Below are positions 1-8,743 of a stretch of 17,055 nucleotides of DNA, in pieces. The position numbers were made by a program, and so were the translations under genes. Source of the DNA: Candidatus Cloacimonadota bacterium (GTDB lineage Bacteria > Cloacimonadota > Cloacimonadia > Cloacimonadales > TCS61); assembly GCA_030628755.1 (NCBI GenBank), contig DAOVQH010000013.1:1-17055 (forward strand), written 5' to 3'. Position 1 is the first letter of the stretch, and each line of letters begins with the position of its first letter. The notes under the pieces are model-generated. The model saw only the letters and a program-made list of their open reading frames with translations, searched no databases and was not told the origin of the DNA.

Positions 1-20
1 ATCCCCGATTACTCGGGGAT
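1..20. repeat. Short palindromic hairpin upstream of the beta-helix gene
   Basis: An 8-base-pair perfect stem (ATCCCCGA with TCGGGGAT) closes a TTAC loop. It is followed by GACATTC, which recalls the GAATGAC end of the interspersed repeat at 6377-6470. It has no T-run and lies 18 bases before a start codon, so it is more likely an interspersed palindromic repeat than a terminator. It could also be the edge of a longer element cut by the window. Confidence 0.55.
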
Positions 21-38
21 GACATTCAAGGAAAAACT

Positions 39-2339
39 ATGAAATTAAAATTATTATTTCTATTAGTGTTAATTAGTGCTAATTCGTGGTTAAGTTCAAC
101 AACCTGGCATATAAAACAAGACGGAACCGGCAATTTTACCACTATTCAGGAAGGAATTGATGCATCGTCGGATTCAGATACTATTCTTGTCTATCCTGGA
201 ACATATTACGAAAACATAGATTATCTGGAAAAATCACTTACGGTTGCTTCGCTCTATATTATTACTCCTGCAGATTCTCTAATCAATCAAACCATTATCG
301 ATGGGAATCATGAATTTCGTTGCGTAAAAATTGATGAATGCGAAAATGCATCATTTATCGGTTTTACCATTCAAAATGGTTTTGCAATTCAAGAAGGATA
401 TTACGAGGCTTATGAAGGCGGAGGTATATTTATTAAATATACTTCTAATGCATTAATTGCAAATTGCATAATTAAAAACAATAAATCATATTTAGGTGGT
501 GGTATTTATATTAGTTTCGGTAATGTTGTATTAAAAGGGAATACTATTTCATATAATTGGGGCCTACAAAGAGGTGGTGGTATATTTGTACATGGAGTAG
601 ACATAACTCTGCAATTTGATGAAACTAATTTAAATAATATTTTTCTTAATTATTCGGGAACAGGAGCAGATTTATTTATATCAGTATATACTGATATCAC
701 AGAAGTGATTGTTGATACTTTTACTGTAACAGAACCGGATTATTTTTTTATTGCATCTTATTTTGATTATACATTTTCTTGTTTAAATGCAAAGATAGAG
801 CAAATAGATCAAGACTTATTTATTGCTCCGAATGGTAATGATAGTAACAGTGGATTGACTACAGATGATCCTCTGCAAACCATTGCCTGTGCACAAACAT
901 TGATTAAAAGAAATGATGAAAATCCCAACACGATCCATCTTGCCTCAGGTATTTATTCTCCTTCATTGAATAACCAAAGATTTCCGCTTAATATAAAGCA
1001 TGGAGTAAAACAAGTGGGAATATCTCCCGATGAAACCATTCTTGACGCTGAATCTGAATCTCCTTTTTTCTTTCAATTTTCAAGTCATCAAGTAGAATTT
1101 GCTAAACTTGTAATGGAAGATCTAAGAATGATTAATGGAGAAAAACTTGGAACTTCGTTGGGTGGAGGAATAAATATTTATAATGCTGATATTAATTTAT
1201 ACAATGTAATTTTCGAAAACTGTAGTGGTTTATCATCAAATGCTATTTTATCTGAGAATGGGTATTGTAATCTTAATAATGTAATCATCAGAGATAATTT
1301 TGGAGGTAGAGGTATTTACTTGCAATCAGAATATAACTGCCCAAATCCAATTTTAGATGTAACTTTCACTAATACTAAAATTCAAAATAATCTACCAGGA
1401 CCGTGTCCTGATGATGGCAGTGGCGGAGCTTTACATATTAGTGGTCATTTCAATATCCCAGGAGATTATAATGCTAAATTGATCAATTGTGAAATCACCG
1501 GAAACCATGATAATTTTTATAATCCTCTTACCGGAATGGGCGGCACTGCTGGTTTATATATGAAAGATATGGTTTTAGTAGATGCTGTAAATTGCACATT
1601 CGGAGATAATACACTTTCTTATGATACAGGTTGTGCGATAAGTGTAAATAATTCTGAGTTAAATTTATTTAATAGCATTTTGTACAATAATGACGGTTAT
1701 TCTTTTAATCTTTGGGAAGATGCTGTAGTGAATATTTCACATTCACTCATCGAAGGTGGAGATGATAATGTAAACTATTATTACCCTCTTGCTGTCGTCA
1801 ACTGGTTGGAGGGCAATATAGACGAAAACCCAATGTTTGATAGTTTGGGAACTTATCCATTTGCTCTTTTAGAGAATTCACCCTGCATAGATGCTGGCAC
1901 ATTAGAATTACCACCTGGAATTGAATTACCTGAATATGATCTTGCAGGAAATCCACGCATTGTTAACGGTATGATCGATATGGGAGCTTATGAGTATCAG
2001 GATTCTGTTTCTGTCTTAGATAATATTCAATCTTCAATATTCAATACTCAATTATCAAATTATCCGAATCCATTTAATCCGTCAGGTGCCGGACGCAGTC
2101 CTTCTACAACCATCAAACTTGAGCTTGCAGAATCCGGTAAAATTGAATTAGCAATTTATAATGTTAAAGGACAAAAGATAAAAACACTTATGGATGCATA
2201 TTCCTGCAGAGGTCATTTTGATATTGTCTGGCGAGGAAAAGATGATAATGGCAAAAAAGTTGCCAGTGGGAATTATTTTATAAAATTAAAAGTAAATGGA
2301 GAAGAAAAGGCTGTAAGAAAATGTATCCTGCTTAAATAA
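39..2339 (+). CDS. Secreted right-handed beta-helix protein with FlgD/Por-type C-terminal sorting domain
   Basis: This 766-residue protein opens with a Sec-type signal peptide (about residues 1-20). Two tandem beta-helix modules follow. The first (about 22-257) has a pectate-lyase-like GTGNFTTIQEGI start and GGGIFI / GGGIYI rungs. The second (about 260-650) opens with FIAPNGNDSNSG, typical of DUF1565-like beta-helices, and contains the rung GGGINIYN. Residues 674-766 form a FlgD-Ig-like tail (NYPNPFNPS, then YNVKGQKIKTL, GKDDNGKKVASGNYF, final LLK). In FCB bacteria this tail directs export through the type IX secretion system or cell-surface anchoring. AAGGA sits upstream of the ATG. No catalytic residues are recognisable, so an adhesin or polysaccharide-binding role is inference. 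A seven-residue in-frame insertion (GAGRSPS) splits the usual FNPSTTI signature. No partner gene is adjacent. Confidence 0.85.
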   Translation: MKLKLLFLLVLISANSWLSSTTWHIKQDGTGNFTTIQEGIDASSDSDTILVYPGTYYENIDYLEKSLTVASLYIITPADSLINQTIIDGNHEFRCVKIDECENASFIGFTIQNGFAIQEGYYEAYEGGGIFIKYTSNALIANCIIKNNKSYLGGGIYISFGNVVLKGNTISYNWGLQRGGGIFVHGVDITLQFDETNLNNIFLNYSGTGADLFISVYTDITEVIVDTFTVTEPDYFFIASYFDYTFSCLNAKIEQIDQDLFIAPNGNDSNSGLTTDDPLQTIACAQTLIKRNDENPNTIHLASGIYSPSLNNQRFPLNIKHGVKQVGISPDETILDAESESPFFFQFSSHQVEFAKLVMEDLRMINGEKLGTSLGGGINIYNADINLYNVIFENCSGLSSNAILSENGYCNLNNVIIRDNFGGRGIYLQSEYNCPNPILDVTFTNTKIQNNLPGPCPDDGSGGALHISGHFNIPGDYNAKLINCEITGNHDNFYNPLTGMGGTAGLYMKDMVLVDAVNCTFGDNTLSYDTGCAISVNNSELNLFNSILYNNDGYSFNLWEDAVVNISHSLIEGGDDNVNYYYPLAVVNWLEGNIDENPMFDSLGTYPFALLENSPCIDAGTLELPPGIELPEYDLAGNPRIVNGMIDMGAYEYQDSVSVLDNIQSSIFNTQLSNYPNPFNPSGAGRSPSTTIKLELAESGKIELAIYNVKGQKIKTLMDAYSCRGHFDIVWRGKDDNGKKVASGNYFIKLKVNGEEKAVRKCILLK

Positions 2340-2507
2340 ATTTTAAATTGACCTTCCGTATAACAAAAAACAGCTTGCATTCAACTTAACACAAGATCCT
2401 TAGTACTTGTATCAAGTTTCACATGAAAGTTTTAAAGAAATTTGTTGCAATAAATCATCGAAAAATAAAATTCTCACCGATAATTTCTTAATTTTCAGGA
2501 GGGATAA

Positions 2508-3779
2508 ATGCAGAATATTCCAAAGATCCAGGATGCAGACTTAAAAGGAAGAATCGTACTTATCAGGGTCGATCATAATGTTGTAAAAAAAGGAATAATC
2601 AAAGACCCATACAGGATTGATGCTTCACTGGATACAATTAAATATATCTTCAGTAATGGTGGAAAACCAATCTTGATGACACATGTAGGAAGACCAGGAG
2701 ATAAAAAAACAGGAAAAATAGATATTTCAGAAAAAACATCAGTAAGCCCAATTGTTGATTATTTGAATGAAAAATTAAATCTTATATTTAAAACTCCAAA
2801 AATTGAAACTGAAGAAAGTTCCGGACTGCAGGATTTGAATGTTACAAATTATATTGATGACCTGGATTCCGGCAAAACAGATGGTTTATATCTTCCCAAT
2901 ACACGCTGGTTTGTGGGAGAGGAAAGCGGAGGAGAAAAAAGCGAAAAATTTGCCAGACAACTGGCTGAATTGGCAAATGTTTTTGTAAATGATGCTTTTG
3001 GTTCCTGGCAACCGCATGCTTCTACTTATCATGTTACAAAATATTTACCTTCTTATGCTGGTTTATTGATGCAAAAGGAGATCGAAAACCTGGATAGAGT
3101 TCTTAACCCTGCAAGACCTTTCCTGGCTGTAGTTGCTGGTGCAAAATTCGACACAAAAATTGGTCCTTTAACAGCTCTGTTGGAGTCTGCAGATTACTTG
3201 ATTATCGGTGGAGTGATCTACAATGCTTATCTGTGTGCAAAATATGGTTTCAAGATACAAGGAATAACCGAGGATGATATTGAAGCTGCAAAACAATTTG
3301 TCGATCTTACAGGAAAATATCCGGAGAAAATTGTCGAATTACCCTATATTATCGAGTCTGACCTGTTAGAAGAAAAAGTCGAAGGGAAATACAGGATTCA
3401 TAATATTAACGAGATCAAACCTGGAACAAAATTGAATTTTGTGCTGGACGTTTCACAGAAATCTTTTGAACAAAAAAAGATCCAGGATATTTTCCGAAAT
3501 GCCAGAACCATATTTGTTAATGCAGTAATGGGATATACTCCAAATTTCTATGAAGGCACCATAGCTCTGAATTCCATTATAGATGAAAATATAGAAGCTG
3601 CCAAATTGTTTGGAGGTGGCGATACACTTCAGGAGTTTAAGACTCTCCTTCCCCAAGTTTACTCAAAAGCATTATATGATGAAAAATATTATTTCTTCAC
3701 AGGTGGTGGTACGATCTTAAAAGCAATAAAAGAAGAATCAGTAGCGGGATTAGAACCAATAAAGGCACTAATAAAATAA
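2508..3779 (+). CDS. Divergent phosphoglycerate kinase family protein
   Basis: The family interconverts 1,3-bisphosphoglycerate + ADP and 3-phosphoglycerate + ATP in cytosolic glycolysis. The 423 residues cover both lobes and are slightly longer than a typical 390-400. Retained motifs: RVDHN (Asp22, Asn24), Arg36, THVGRP (His59, Arg62), NTRW (Arg133), VNDAFG (160-165), AGAKFDTKI (Lys213, Lys217), GGGDT (369-373) and TGGGT (398-402). Altered sites: the usual FGTAHRAHAS is FGSWQPHAS, one residue shorter and lacking the substrate-binding Arg. RVDFN is RVDHN. The NGPMG loop is NAVMG (from Asn338). The DIGP motif reads DVSQ. A strong AGGAGGG (2497-2503) sets the ATG. Family membership is clear, but these changes leave open a paralogue with altered substrate or weak activity, so I give no pgk symbol. 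An alkyltransferase-like gene follows after one base. Confidence 0.85.
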   Translation: MQNIPKIQDADLKGRIVLIRVDHNVVKKGIIKDPYRIDASLDTIKYIFSNGGKPILMTHVGRPGDKKTGKIDISEKTSVSPIVDYLNEKLNLIFKTPKIETEESSGLQDLNVTNYIDDLDSGKTDGLYLPNTRWFVGEESGGEKSEKFARQLAELANVFVNDAFGSWQPHASTYHVTKYLPSYAGLLMQKEIENLDRVLNPARPFLAVVAGAKFDTKIGPLTALLESADYLIIGGVIYNAYLCAKYGFKIQGITEDDIEAAKQFVDLTGKYPEKIVELPYIIESDLLEEKVEGKYRIHNINEIKPGTKLNFVLDVSQKSFEQKKIQDIFRNARTIFVNAVMGYTPNFYEGTIALNSIIDENIEAAKLFGGGDTLQEFKTLLPQVYSKALYDEKYYFFTGGGTILKAIKEESVAGLEPIKALIK

Positions 3780-3780
3780 A

Positions 3781-4095
3781 ATGGTTTCTTCATTTTACAT
3801 AAGAGCAATTGAAATTATAAAAAAAATTCCTGAAGGAAAAGTAGTTACATACGGTCAGATAGCAAAGTATGCAGGAAATCCACGAGGATCAAGACAAATC
3901 GCAAGGATATTACATTCATCTTCAGAAAAACATGAACTCCTCTGGCATCGAGTTGTTAACAGCAAAGGAAAAATTTCTTTTAAACCAGGTTGTGGTTTCG
4001 AACTTCAGAAGTCTTTATTAGAAAGTGAAGGAGTAATATTTGATAAAGACAAAAAAAATAATTTTGTAAAATATTCATGGAAACCCTTTGATTAA
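3781..4095 (+). CDS. Alkyltransferase-like (ATL) DNA repair protein
   Basis: These 104 residues match the DNA-binding domain of O6-alkylguanine-DNA alkyltransferases. IPEGKVVTYGQIA (16-28) carries the nucleotide-flipping Tyr24, and GSRQIARIL (36-44) carries the Arg38 finger. Where active enzymes have PCHRV, this one has LWHRV, so Trp55 replaces the alkyl-accepting Cys. That is the hallmark of ATL proteins, which bind O6-alkylguanine without repairing it and pass the lesion to nucleotide excision repair. Length and absence of the N-terminal MGMT domain also fit ATL. The ATG comes one base after the kinase stop, with no separate Shine-Dalgarno, so translation is probably coupled. The link to a glycolytic-type gene has no obvious functional reason. 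Confidence 0.85.
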   Translation: MVSSFYIRAIEIIKKIPEGKVVTYGQIAKYAGNPRGSRQIARILHSSSEKHELLWHRVVNSKGKISFKPGCGFELQKSLLESEGVIFDKDKKNNFVKYSWKPFD

Positions 4096-4205
4096 AAATA
4101 TCATTCTTATCGTAAAATATACTAATAACTTGACTACTATATTAAAGTTTTTCTATTTAGTATTTTGAGAATTGTTATAAAATTTTATTTTAAATAGGAG
4201 GAAGT

Positions 4206-6146
4206 ATGAAGAGATTTTACAAATGGTTGGTCATTCCTTTAATGATTTTTTCTTTTGTGATTTTCGGATGTGAGGAAGACCCATCAGGACCTGATGAACC
4301 GGGTACAGTAGAAGGTGTCGTTACACATCTGAATACTGGCGGAGCAATAGTTGGTGCCGTTATAAATGATGGAACTGCTGATGTTGCAACCTCTGGAACC
4401 GGTGGAAACTATTCTTTCGAAATAGATGAAGGAACTTACACTTTTACATGCACTGCCGAAGGTTATAATATGCAGGTTGCGGAAGATATCGAAGTTGATG
4501 CAGGAGAAACAACAACTTTAAATTTCCAGCTTGAACCCATCAATGTTTTAGAAATTAATGACGATATAGTTGGTGATGTTACATGGAAAAACAATAATAT
4601 TTATCTTATCAATGGAGAAATCATAATTTCTGCTGTTCTTACGATCGAAGCCGGGACACGAATCAAATTCAAAGATAATGCACGCTTTGTAGTTTTCGGA
4701 AATGAGGGAGGTCTTATTCTTGCAGAAGGAACAACCCTGTTGCCAATTATTTTCACTTCCTGGCATGATGATGCCCACGGCGGAGATACCAACGGTAATG
4801 GCACAGCTTCCGAACCAGCCCGGGGTGATTGGTATGATATTCACATTTATGGTGATGACAATGCATCTTCTTTCTATTACTGTGAATTCTATTATGGAGG
4901 CGGTAATTTAAATAAACATGTGATTAGTCTTGAACCCAATACCGCAGTTGATTTTACAAATTGCACTTTCGCACATAATCAAGGCGAAGAGGGAGCTTTG
5001 AACGCTCATGCAGCAGGAAGTGAGACAGTTATCCAGAATAACATATTCTACGACAACACCTGGCCTTTAAGCATTAATAGTATCTTCAATCTGGATGATA
5101 CAAATATTTTTCATGATCCGGATAGTCGTTCCGATATAAATGATTATAATGGTATTATGGTTAGTGGAAACGTTAATAGTGAAGAAATAATATGGAGTGA
5201 AACAGAAGTTCCGTTTGTATTGCATCAGGGAGAATATCTTATAACTGCCGGTAACAAATTAACTATTGAACAGGGTGTTATGTTGAAATTTGAAGAAGGA
5301 ACAAATTTGATAGCTGATGGAACCATTGTTGTTAGCGGCTCAATGACAGAGCCGGTAATATTTACTTCTTACAAGGATGATACAGTAGGTGGTGATACAA
5401 ACAATGACACAAATACAACTTCACCAAATCCTGGAGATTGGGATTACATTAAGATATGTGGTATAGGTAATTCTTCATATTTCAATTATTGCCATTTTTA
5501 TTATGGTGGTGGTGTTGCACAAGATTATACTCTCTGTCTTTATGATGGACCCGTCTCAACTATAACTAATTGTACTTTTGTGCATAATAAAGGTGCAGAC
5601 AATTGTGTTCTAGATGCCTGGTTTGCAGGCGCAGGAACGGTGATTGAAGCAAATATTTTCTATCACAATGAGAAACCTCTGCAAATAAATGGTCGTATTA
5701 ATATTTCTTCTTCAAATATGTTCAGAAATCCTAATAACTATACTCAGTCTAATCAATACAACGGAATTTTTATTGATCGCCCGGGAGAGTACTGTATTAT
5801 AGAAGGAGATATTACCTGGTCAGAATCTGAATTTGGCGTAGCATTTGTTTCTCTACACCATGGAATTAATGCACAAGGTGAAACTAATATTCTAACCCTG
5901 GCGGAAGATGTTATTCTGAAGTTTGATGGAGGTGTACTCGAATATGAAGGAGATAACCTGTTCAATTATGATGCTGCTGGTGTGTGGTTCACTTCATACC
6001 ATGATGATGAACATGGTGATGATACTAATGGAAATGGTACTGTAACCATACCTGACGATGGTGATTGGCAGGGAATACGTAATTGGGGTACATCACCGGA
6101 AACCTGGGAAGCGTGGGATAATATACTATATGATGATATTCATTAG
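4206..6146 (+). CDS. Surface lipoprotein with carboxypeptidase-regulatory-like domain and three beta-helix repeats
   Basis: This 646-residue protein has a lipoprotein signal ending in VIFGC, with Cys22 the predicted lipidated residue. Residues about 34-110 look like a carboxypeptidase-regulatory beta-sandwich (VEGVVTHLNTGGAIVGAVI ... GNYSFEIDEGTYTFTC). Three large repeats of about 205 residues follow. Each combines LTIEAGTRIKFK-type strands with an Asp/Asn/Gly-rich segment: FTSWHDDAHGGDTNGNGT at 183, FTSYKDDTVGGDTNN at 386, FTSYHDDEHGDDTNGNGT at 595. The first two also have the second half (YYGGG, TNCTFxHN, NIFY). The third stops about 34 residues after its acidic segment. The acidic loops suggest calcium binding (inference). 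AGGAGG at 4196-4201 fixes the start. There is no sorting tail, so it is probably anchored by lipid. Function is unknown; surface adhesion or glycan contact is plausible. Confidence 0.8.
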   Translation: MKRFYKWLVIPLMIFSFVIFGCEEDPSGPDEPGTVEGVVTHLNTGGAIVGAVINDGTADVATSGTGGNYSFEIDEGTYTFTCTAEGYNMQVAEDIEVDAGETTTLNFQLEPINVLEINDDIVGDVTWKNNNIYLINGEIIISAVLTIEAGTRIKFKDNARFVVFGNEGGLILAEGTTLLPIIFTSWHDDAHGGDTNGNGTASEPARGDWYDIHIYGDDNASSFYYCEFYYGGGNLNKHVISLEPNTAVDFTNCTFAHNQGEEGALNAHAAGSETVIQNNIFYDNTWPLSINSIFNLDDTNIFHDPDSRSDINDYNGIMVSGNVNSEEIIWSETEVPFVLHQGEYLITAGNKLTIEQGVMLKFEEGTNLIADGTIVVSGSMTEPVIFTSYKDDTVGGDTNNDTNTTSPNPGDWDYIKICGIGNSSYFNYCHFYYGGGVAQDYTLCLYDGPVSTITNCTFVHNKGADNCVLDAWFAGAGTVIEANIFYHNEKPLQINGRINISSSNMFRNPNNYTQSNQYNGIFIDRPGEYCIIEGDITWSESEFGVAFVSLHHGINAQGETNILTLAEDVILKFDGGVLEYEGDNLFNYDAAGVWFTSYHDDEHGDDTNGNGTVTIPDDGDWQGIRNWGTSPETWEAWDNILYDDIH

Positions 6147-6309
6147 TAATACGAAATCTCTTTCTATCATCGAATAACGGCGAAGCTATCTATCTCATAA
6201 GAAACAATGTTGTTATATGATATTGCCTATGCAAATTTGTTATATTTCTATCTTTAGAAGCGAAGCCGTATAAATAAAGAACTATGAGTTTGATGTAAGT
6301 TATTATTTG
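6147..6309. other. Intergenic stretch after the lipoprotein gene
   Basis: No gene is supportable here. The stretch contains GCGAAGC at two places (about 6180 and 6260) in otherwise AT-rich sequence. It leads into the terminator at 6310-6340 and the palindromic repeat at 6377-6470, which together account for most of the 367-base gap up to 6513. Confidence 0.4.
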
Positions 6310-6340
6310 AGGAATCTCAGTTAAGGGGTTCCTTTTTTTT
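6310..6340 (+). terminator. Rho-independent terminator
   Basis: AGGAATCTC (6310-6318) pairs with GGGGTTCCT (6325-6333) in a nine-pair stem with two G-U pairs. A six-base AGTTAA loop closes it and an uninterrupted T-run to 6340 follows. It lies about 160 bases past the lipoprotein stop and is the natural end of that + strand transcript. Confidence 0.75.
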
Positions 6341-6376
6341 ATTTAAAAATAATGAGATATGCAAAATATTCTGTTG

Positions 6377-6470
6377 TTGTCATTCCATACTGTTTACTCC
6401 GGCTACTGACGGATGATGCGGAATCCTAATTCTTTATTTCAGTGGATTCCCGTTTACACGAGAATGACAA
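6377..6470. repeat. Interspersed palindromic repeat element (94 bases)
   Basis: Perfect nine-base ends, TTGTCATTC (6377-6385) and GAATGACAA (6462-6470), enclose an inner pair GGAATCC (6420-6426) / GGATTCC (6444-6450) and a small CGT-TTAC-ACG hairpin. The text resembles the widespread 'GTCATTCC ... GGATTCCCG ... GAATGAC' class of short bacterial palindromic repeats. It lies between two convergent genes, where such elements usually sit. Confidence 0.6.
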
Positions 6471-6513
6471 ATGAAGTGAAATTATCAATTTTGCATAACT
6501 AATTTAAAAATAT

Positions 6514-7326
6514 TTACATACCTTTTGAGAAGAACAGATCGAGTACCATTATTCCCAGTCCTGTATATGATTCCAGATCTCCGAAAATATCTTCTAAACC
6601 TTTAATAATGGCATTAATATGATCTTTTGAAATTTTAACGAAAATGATCTTACTGAAAGGATTTTTCTCGCTGGTGAAATTAAAAAAGCCCATGAACAAC
6701 GGAACCTTGGAAAGCAGATTTTCCATTTGCTGAGTATCCACTATTGTTGATTCCTGGATTCCATACTCGATGAAAACCTCTGTAATATCTTGAAGGATTT
6801 TCTCCTCTTTTACTATCAGGATCATAAGTTTATCTCTTCCTTTCCGGGAGATTTTTTTTATATCAATCTCAGAGTTTCGCAGGAATTCTTCATATAATCC
6901 AATTTTCGTAGTTGTTTTTAAAAGGTCATCTATAACACCCGGTTCTTTAAGGATGTGAGAAACTTGTGCCAAAAGTTTCAAATGTTCATTTCTGTCACCT
7001 TTTGGTCCGATAATTGTAACAAATATCTTAGATTTTTTCTTATCTATTGCGTCAAAATTTATTCCTTTTTTGCTAATTGCAATGCTTATGACAAATTTAT
7101 CTAAGCCATCCAATTGACAGTGAGGAATAGCAATTCCTTTGGTAAAACCGGTACTGCCCATATCCTCCCGTTCTTTCAAAGCATTATAGATATTTTGAGT
7201 TTCTATATTTCTAAATTCTCTGCTTCTTTGAAGAAGTTCTGCAAGTTTCAGAAGTGAGTCATTTTTGTCTTTAGCTGTAAAGTTTATCTCACAGCATTCT
7301 AATTTTATTATTTCTGAAATATTCAT
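6514..7326 (-). CDS. PTS EIIA (type 2) domain fused to a PII-like domain, antiporter-linked
   Basis: Residues about 1-150 form a fructose/nitrogen-type EIIA domain with the classic phosphorylation site: REDMGSTGFTKGIAIPHC, His69 being the phospho-acceptor, followed by QLDGL. Residues about 165-270 (KLMILIVKEEKILQDITEVF ... IIKGLEDIFGD) have the beta-alpha-beta pattern of a PII/DarA-like ferredoxin fold, a class that often binds nucleotides. This second assignment is from pattern only. The gene begins two bases after the antiporter stop, with AAGGAGAT of its ribosome-binding site inside or beside the antiporter's last codons, so the two are surely co-expressed. No EIIB or EIIC is nearby, so I infer regulation rather than sugar uptake: phosphorylation or ligand binding probably gates the antiporter. 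Confidence 0.75.
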   Translation of the reverse strand: MNISEIIKLECCEINFTAKDKNDSLLKLAELLQRSREFRNIETQNIYNALKEREDMGSTGFTKGIAIPHCQLDGLDKFVISIAISKKGINFDAIDKKKSKIFVTIIGPKGDRNEHLKLLAQVSHILKEPGVIDDLLKTTTKIGLYEEFLRNSEIDIKKISRKGRDKLMILIVKEEKILQDITEVFIEYGIQESTIVDTQQMENLLSKVPLFMGFFNFTSEKNPFSKIIFVKISKDHINAIIKGLEDIFGDLESYTGLGIMVLDLFFSKGM

Positions 7327-7328
7327 GA

Positions 7329-8564
7329 TTATCTCCTTTTTAAATTCTTAAGAATAGCTAATTTGGAAAGAGGAGGACCAATGATCTCATTAAAGAAAAC
7401 TGACATAAGAACAATATTTATCATTTTCCCGATTGCATTTTGTATCTCGATAGAAGCACTCGAAACTATAGGTGAAGCCTGAACAAAAAGAATTAACCCA
7501 ATAGCTACACCAGCTTGTGGGAATAAACTTAAACCCAGGTAATTTCGAATATTTTTATGAACTTTTAAAGCCATTGCAGAGAAATATATTCCAAAATATT
7601 TCCCCAAACCTCTTAAAAATATAAATAGCAATCCTGCAATTATAATACTACTATCCTTAAAGACTCCAAGGTTTAGCTCAGTTCCTGCAATTGCAAAAAA
7701 GACTGCATATAAAGGGGGAGTTAAAGGTTCTAATGTAAATAGAATTCTTATATTTTTACTACTAAGATTAACTAAAATCATTCCCAGGGTCATATTAGCA
7801 ATAAGTGGAGAGAGATTTAAACTAATTGAAATTGAAGTTGAAAGAAATATCAAACCCAGAGAAATAATCTTGATCTCGTTCATGTTACGCTTTTTAGCTG
7901 TAGCAAAATGAATTATAACTCCAGCAATAGCTCCAATCAGCACTGAAAATAATATCTCTTTTAATGCATGAAGAATGGAATGTGATAAGTGCAATTCGGT
8001 TTTACCGATTATAGAAGCTGAGAGAGCAAAAGCTATGGAAAATATAATAACAGTTCCCGCATCATCCAGAGCAACAATACCATAAAGGTAATCGACGAAT
8101 TTCCCTTTTGCTTTTAATTTTTCAACTATTACTACCGTAGCTGCAGGAGCTGTTGCAGCGGATATAGATCCAAGTATAAATGCTATGTAATTTGGAAGCC
8201 CCAGCAAAAGCAAACCAAAGGAAACCAGGAAAAAGGTTAAAAGCATCTGAGCAAGTGTTAAAACAACGATCTTCTTACCGTAAAGTTTTAGTTTATGAAA
8301 AGAAAATTCACCACCGATAATTACAGCAATAAAGGACAATGTAACTTCGGAGATCACATAGAGCATCTCCATATTTTCATGACGTATCATTTGTAATCCG
8401 GAACTTCCGATGAGAACACCTGCAAGAATATAACCTGTGATTGCCGGTAATTTTATTTTTTCAGAGAGTTGGCCAAAAATATATCCAACGATGAGTAACA
8501 AACCAACACTGAATATAACGTGATGTGCAAAATAATACCTGATTATATCAAATACTTTTAACAT
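7329..8564 (-). CDS. CPA2-family cation/proton antiporter (Kef/NhaA-like fold)
   Basis: This is a 411-residue membrane protein with roughly 12 hydrophobic helices. The N-terminal LSEKIKLPAITGYILAGVLIG is the standard opening of Kef/NapA-type exchangers. SAATAPAAT (about 135-143) is the helix-4 region, and VALDDAGT carries Asp167-Asp168, the paired acidic residues of electrogenic CPA2 antiporters. It probably exchanges Na+ or K+ for H+ at the inner membrane; the ion cannot be read from sequence. It ends without the RCK/TrkA-N nucleotide-binding domain of full-length Kef proteins, which fits regulation being supplied by the EIIA/PII protein encoded immediately downstream. The start has only a weak ribosome-binding site, but the extent matches the family. 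Confidence 0.85.
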   Translation of the reverse strand: MLKVFDIIRYYFAHHVIFSVGLLLIVGYIFGQLSEKIKLPAITGYILAGVLIGSSGLQMIRHENMEMLYVISEVTLSFIAVIIGGEFSFHKLKLYGKKIVVLTLAQMLLTFFLVSFGLLLLGLPNYIAFILGSISAATAPAATVVIVEKLKAKGKFVDYLYGIVALDDAGTVIIFSIAFALSASIIGKTELHLSHSILHALKEILFSVLIGAIAGVIIHFATAKKRNMNEIKIISLGLIFLSTSISISLNLSPLIANMTLGMILVNLSSKNIRILFTLEPLTPPLYAVFFAIAGTELNLGVFKDSSIIIAGLLFIFLRGLGKYFGIYFSAMALKVHKNIRNYLGLSLFPQAGVAIGLILFVQASPIVSSASIEIQNAIGKMINIVLMSVFFNEIIGPPLSKLAILKNLKRR

Positions 8565-8743
8565 TTTTAAATTCTATCAATTCTTGTTTATAATATTAAT
8601 AACAAATTCATGATTTTTCTTTTCATTAAAGTTATATATATTTACTATCATTTAAGTGTCAAGTAGATAAGATTTTGTTGGTCTTATCAACCCAAAATTA
8701 AGCTTGACATCACAGGCTATAGAATTGGTTTTAGCTTGTATGT

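Noticed and set aside
8704..8723. TTGACA at 8704-8709 with TATAGA at 8718-8723 as a tRNA promoter
   Set aside because: The spacing is only 8 bases, and no -10-like hexamer lies 16-18 bases after the TTGACA.
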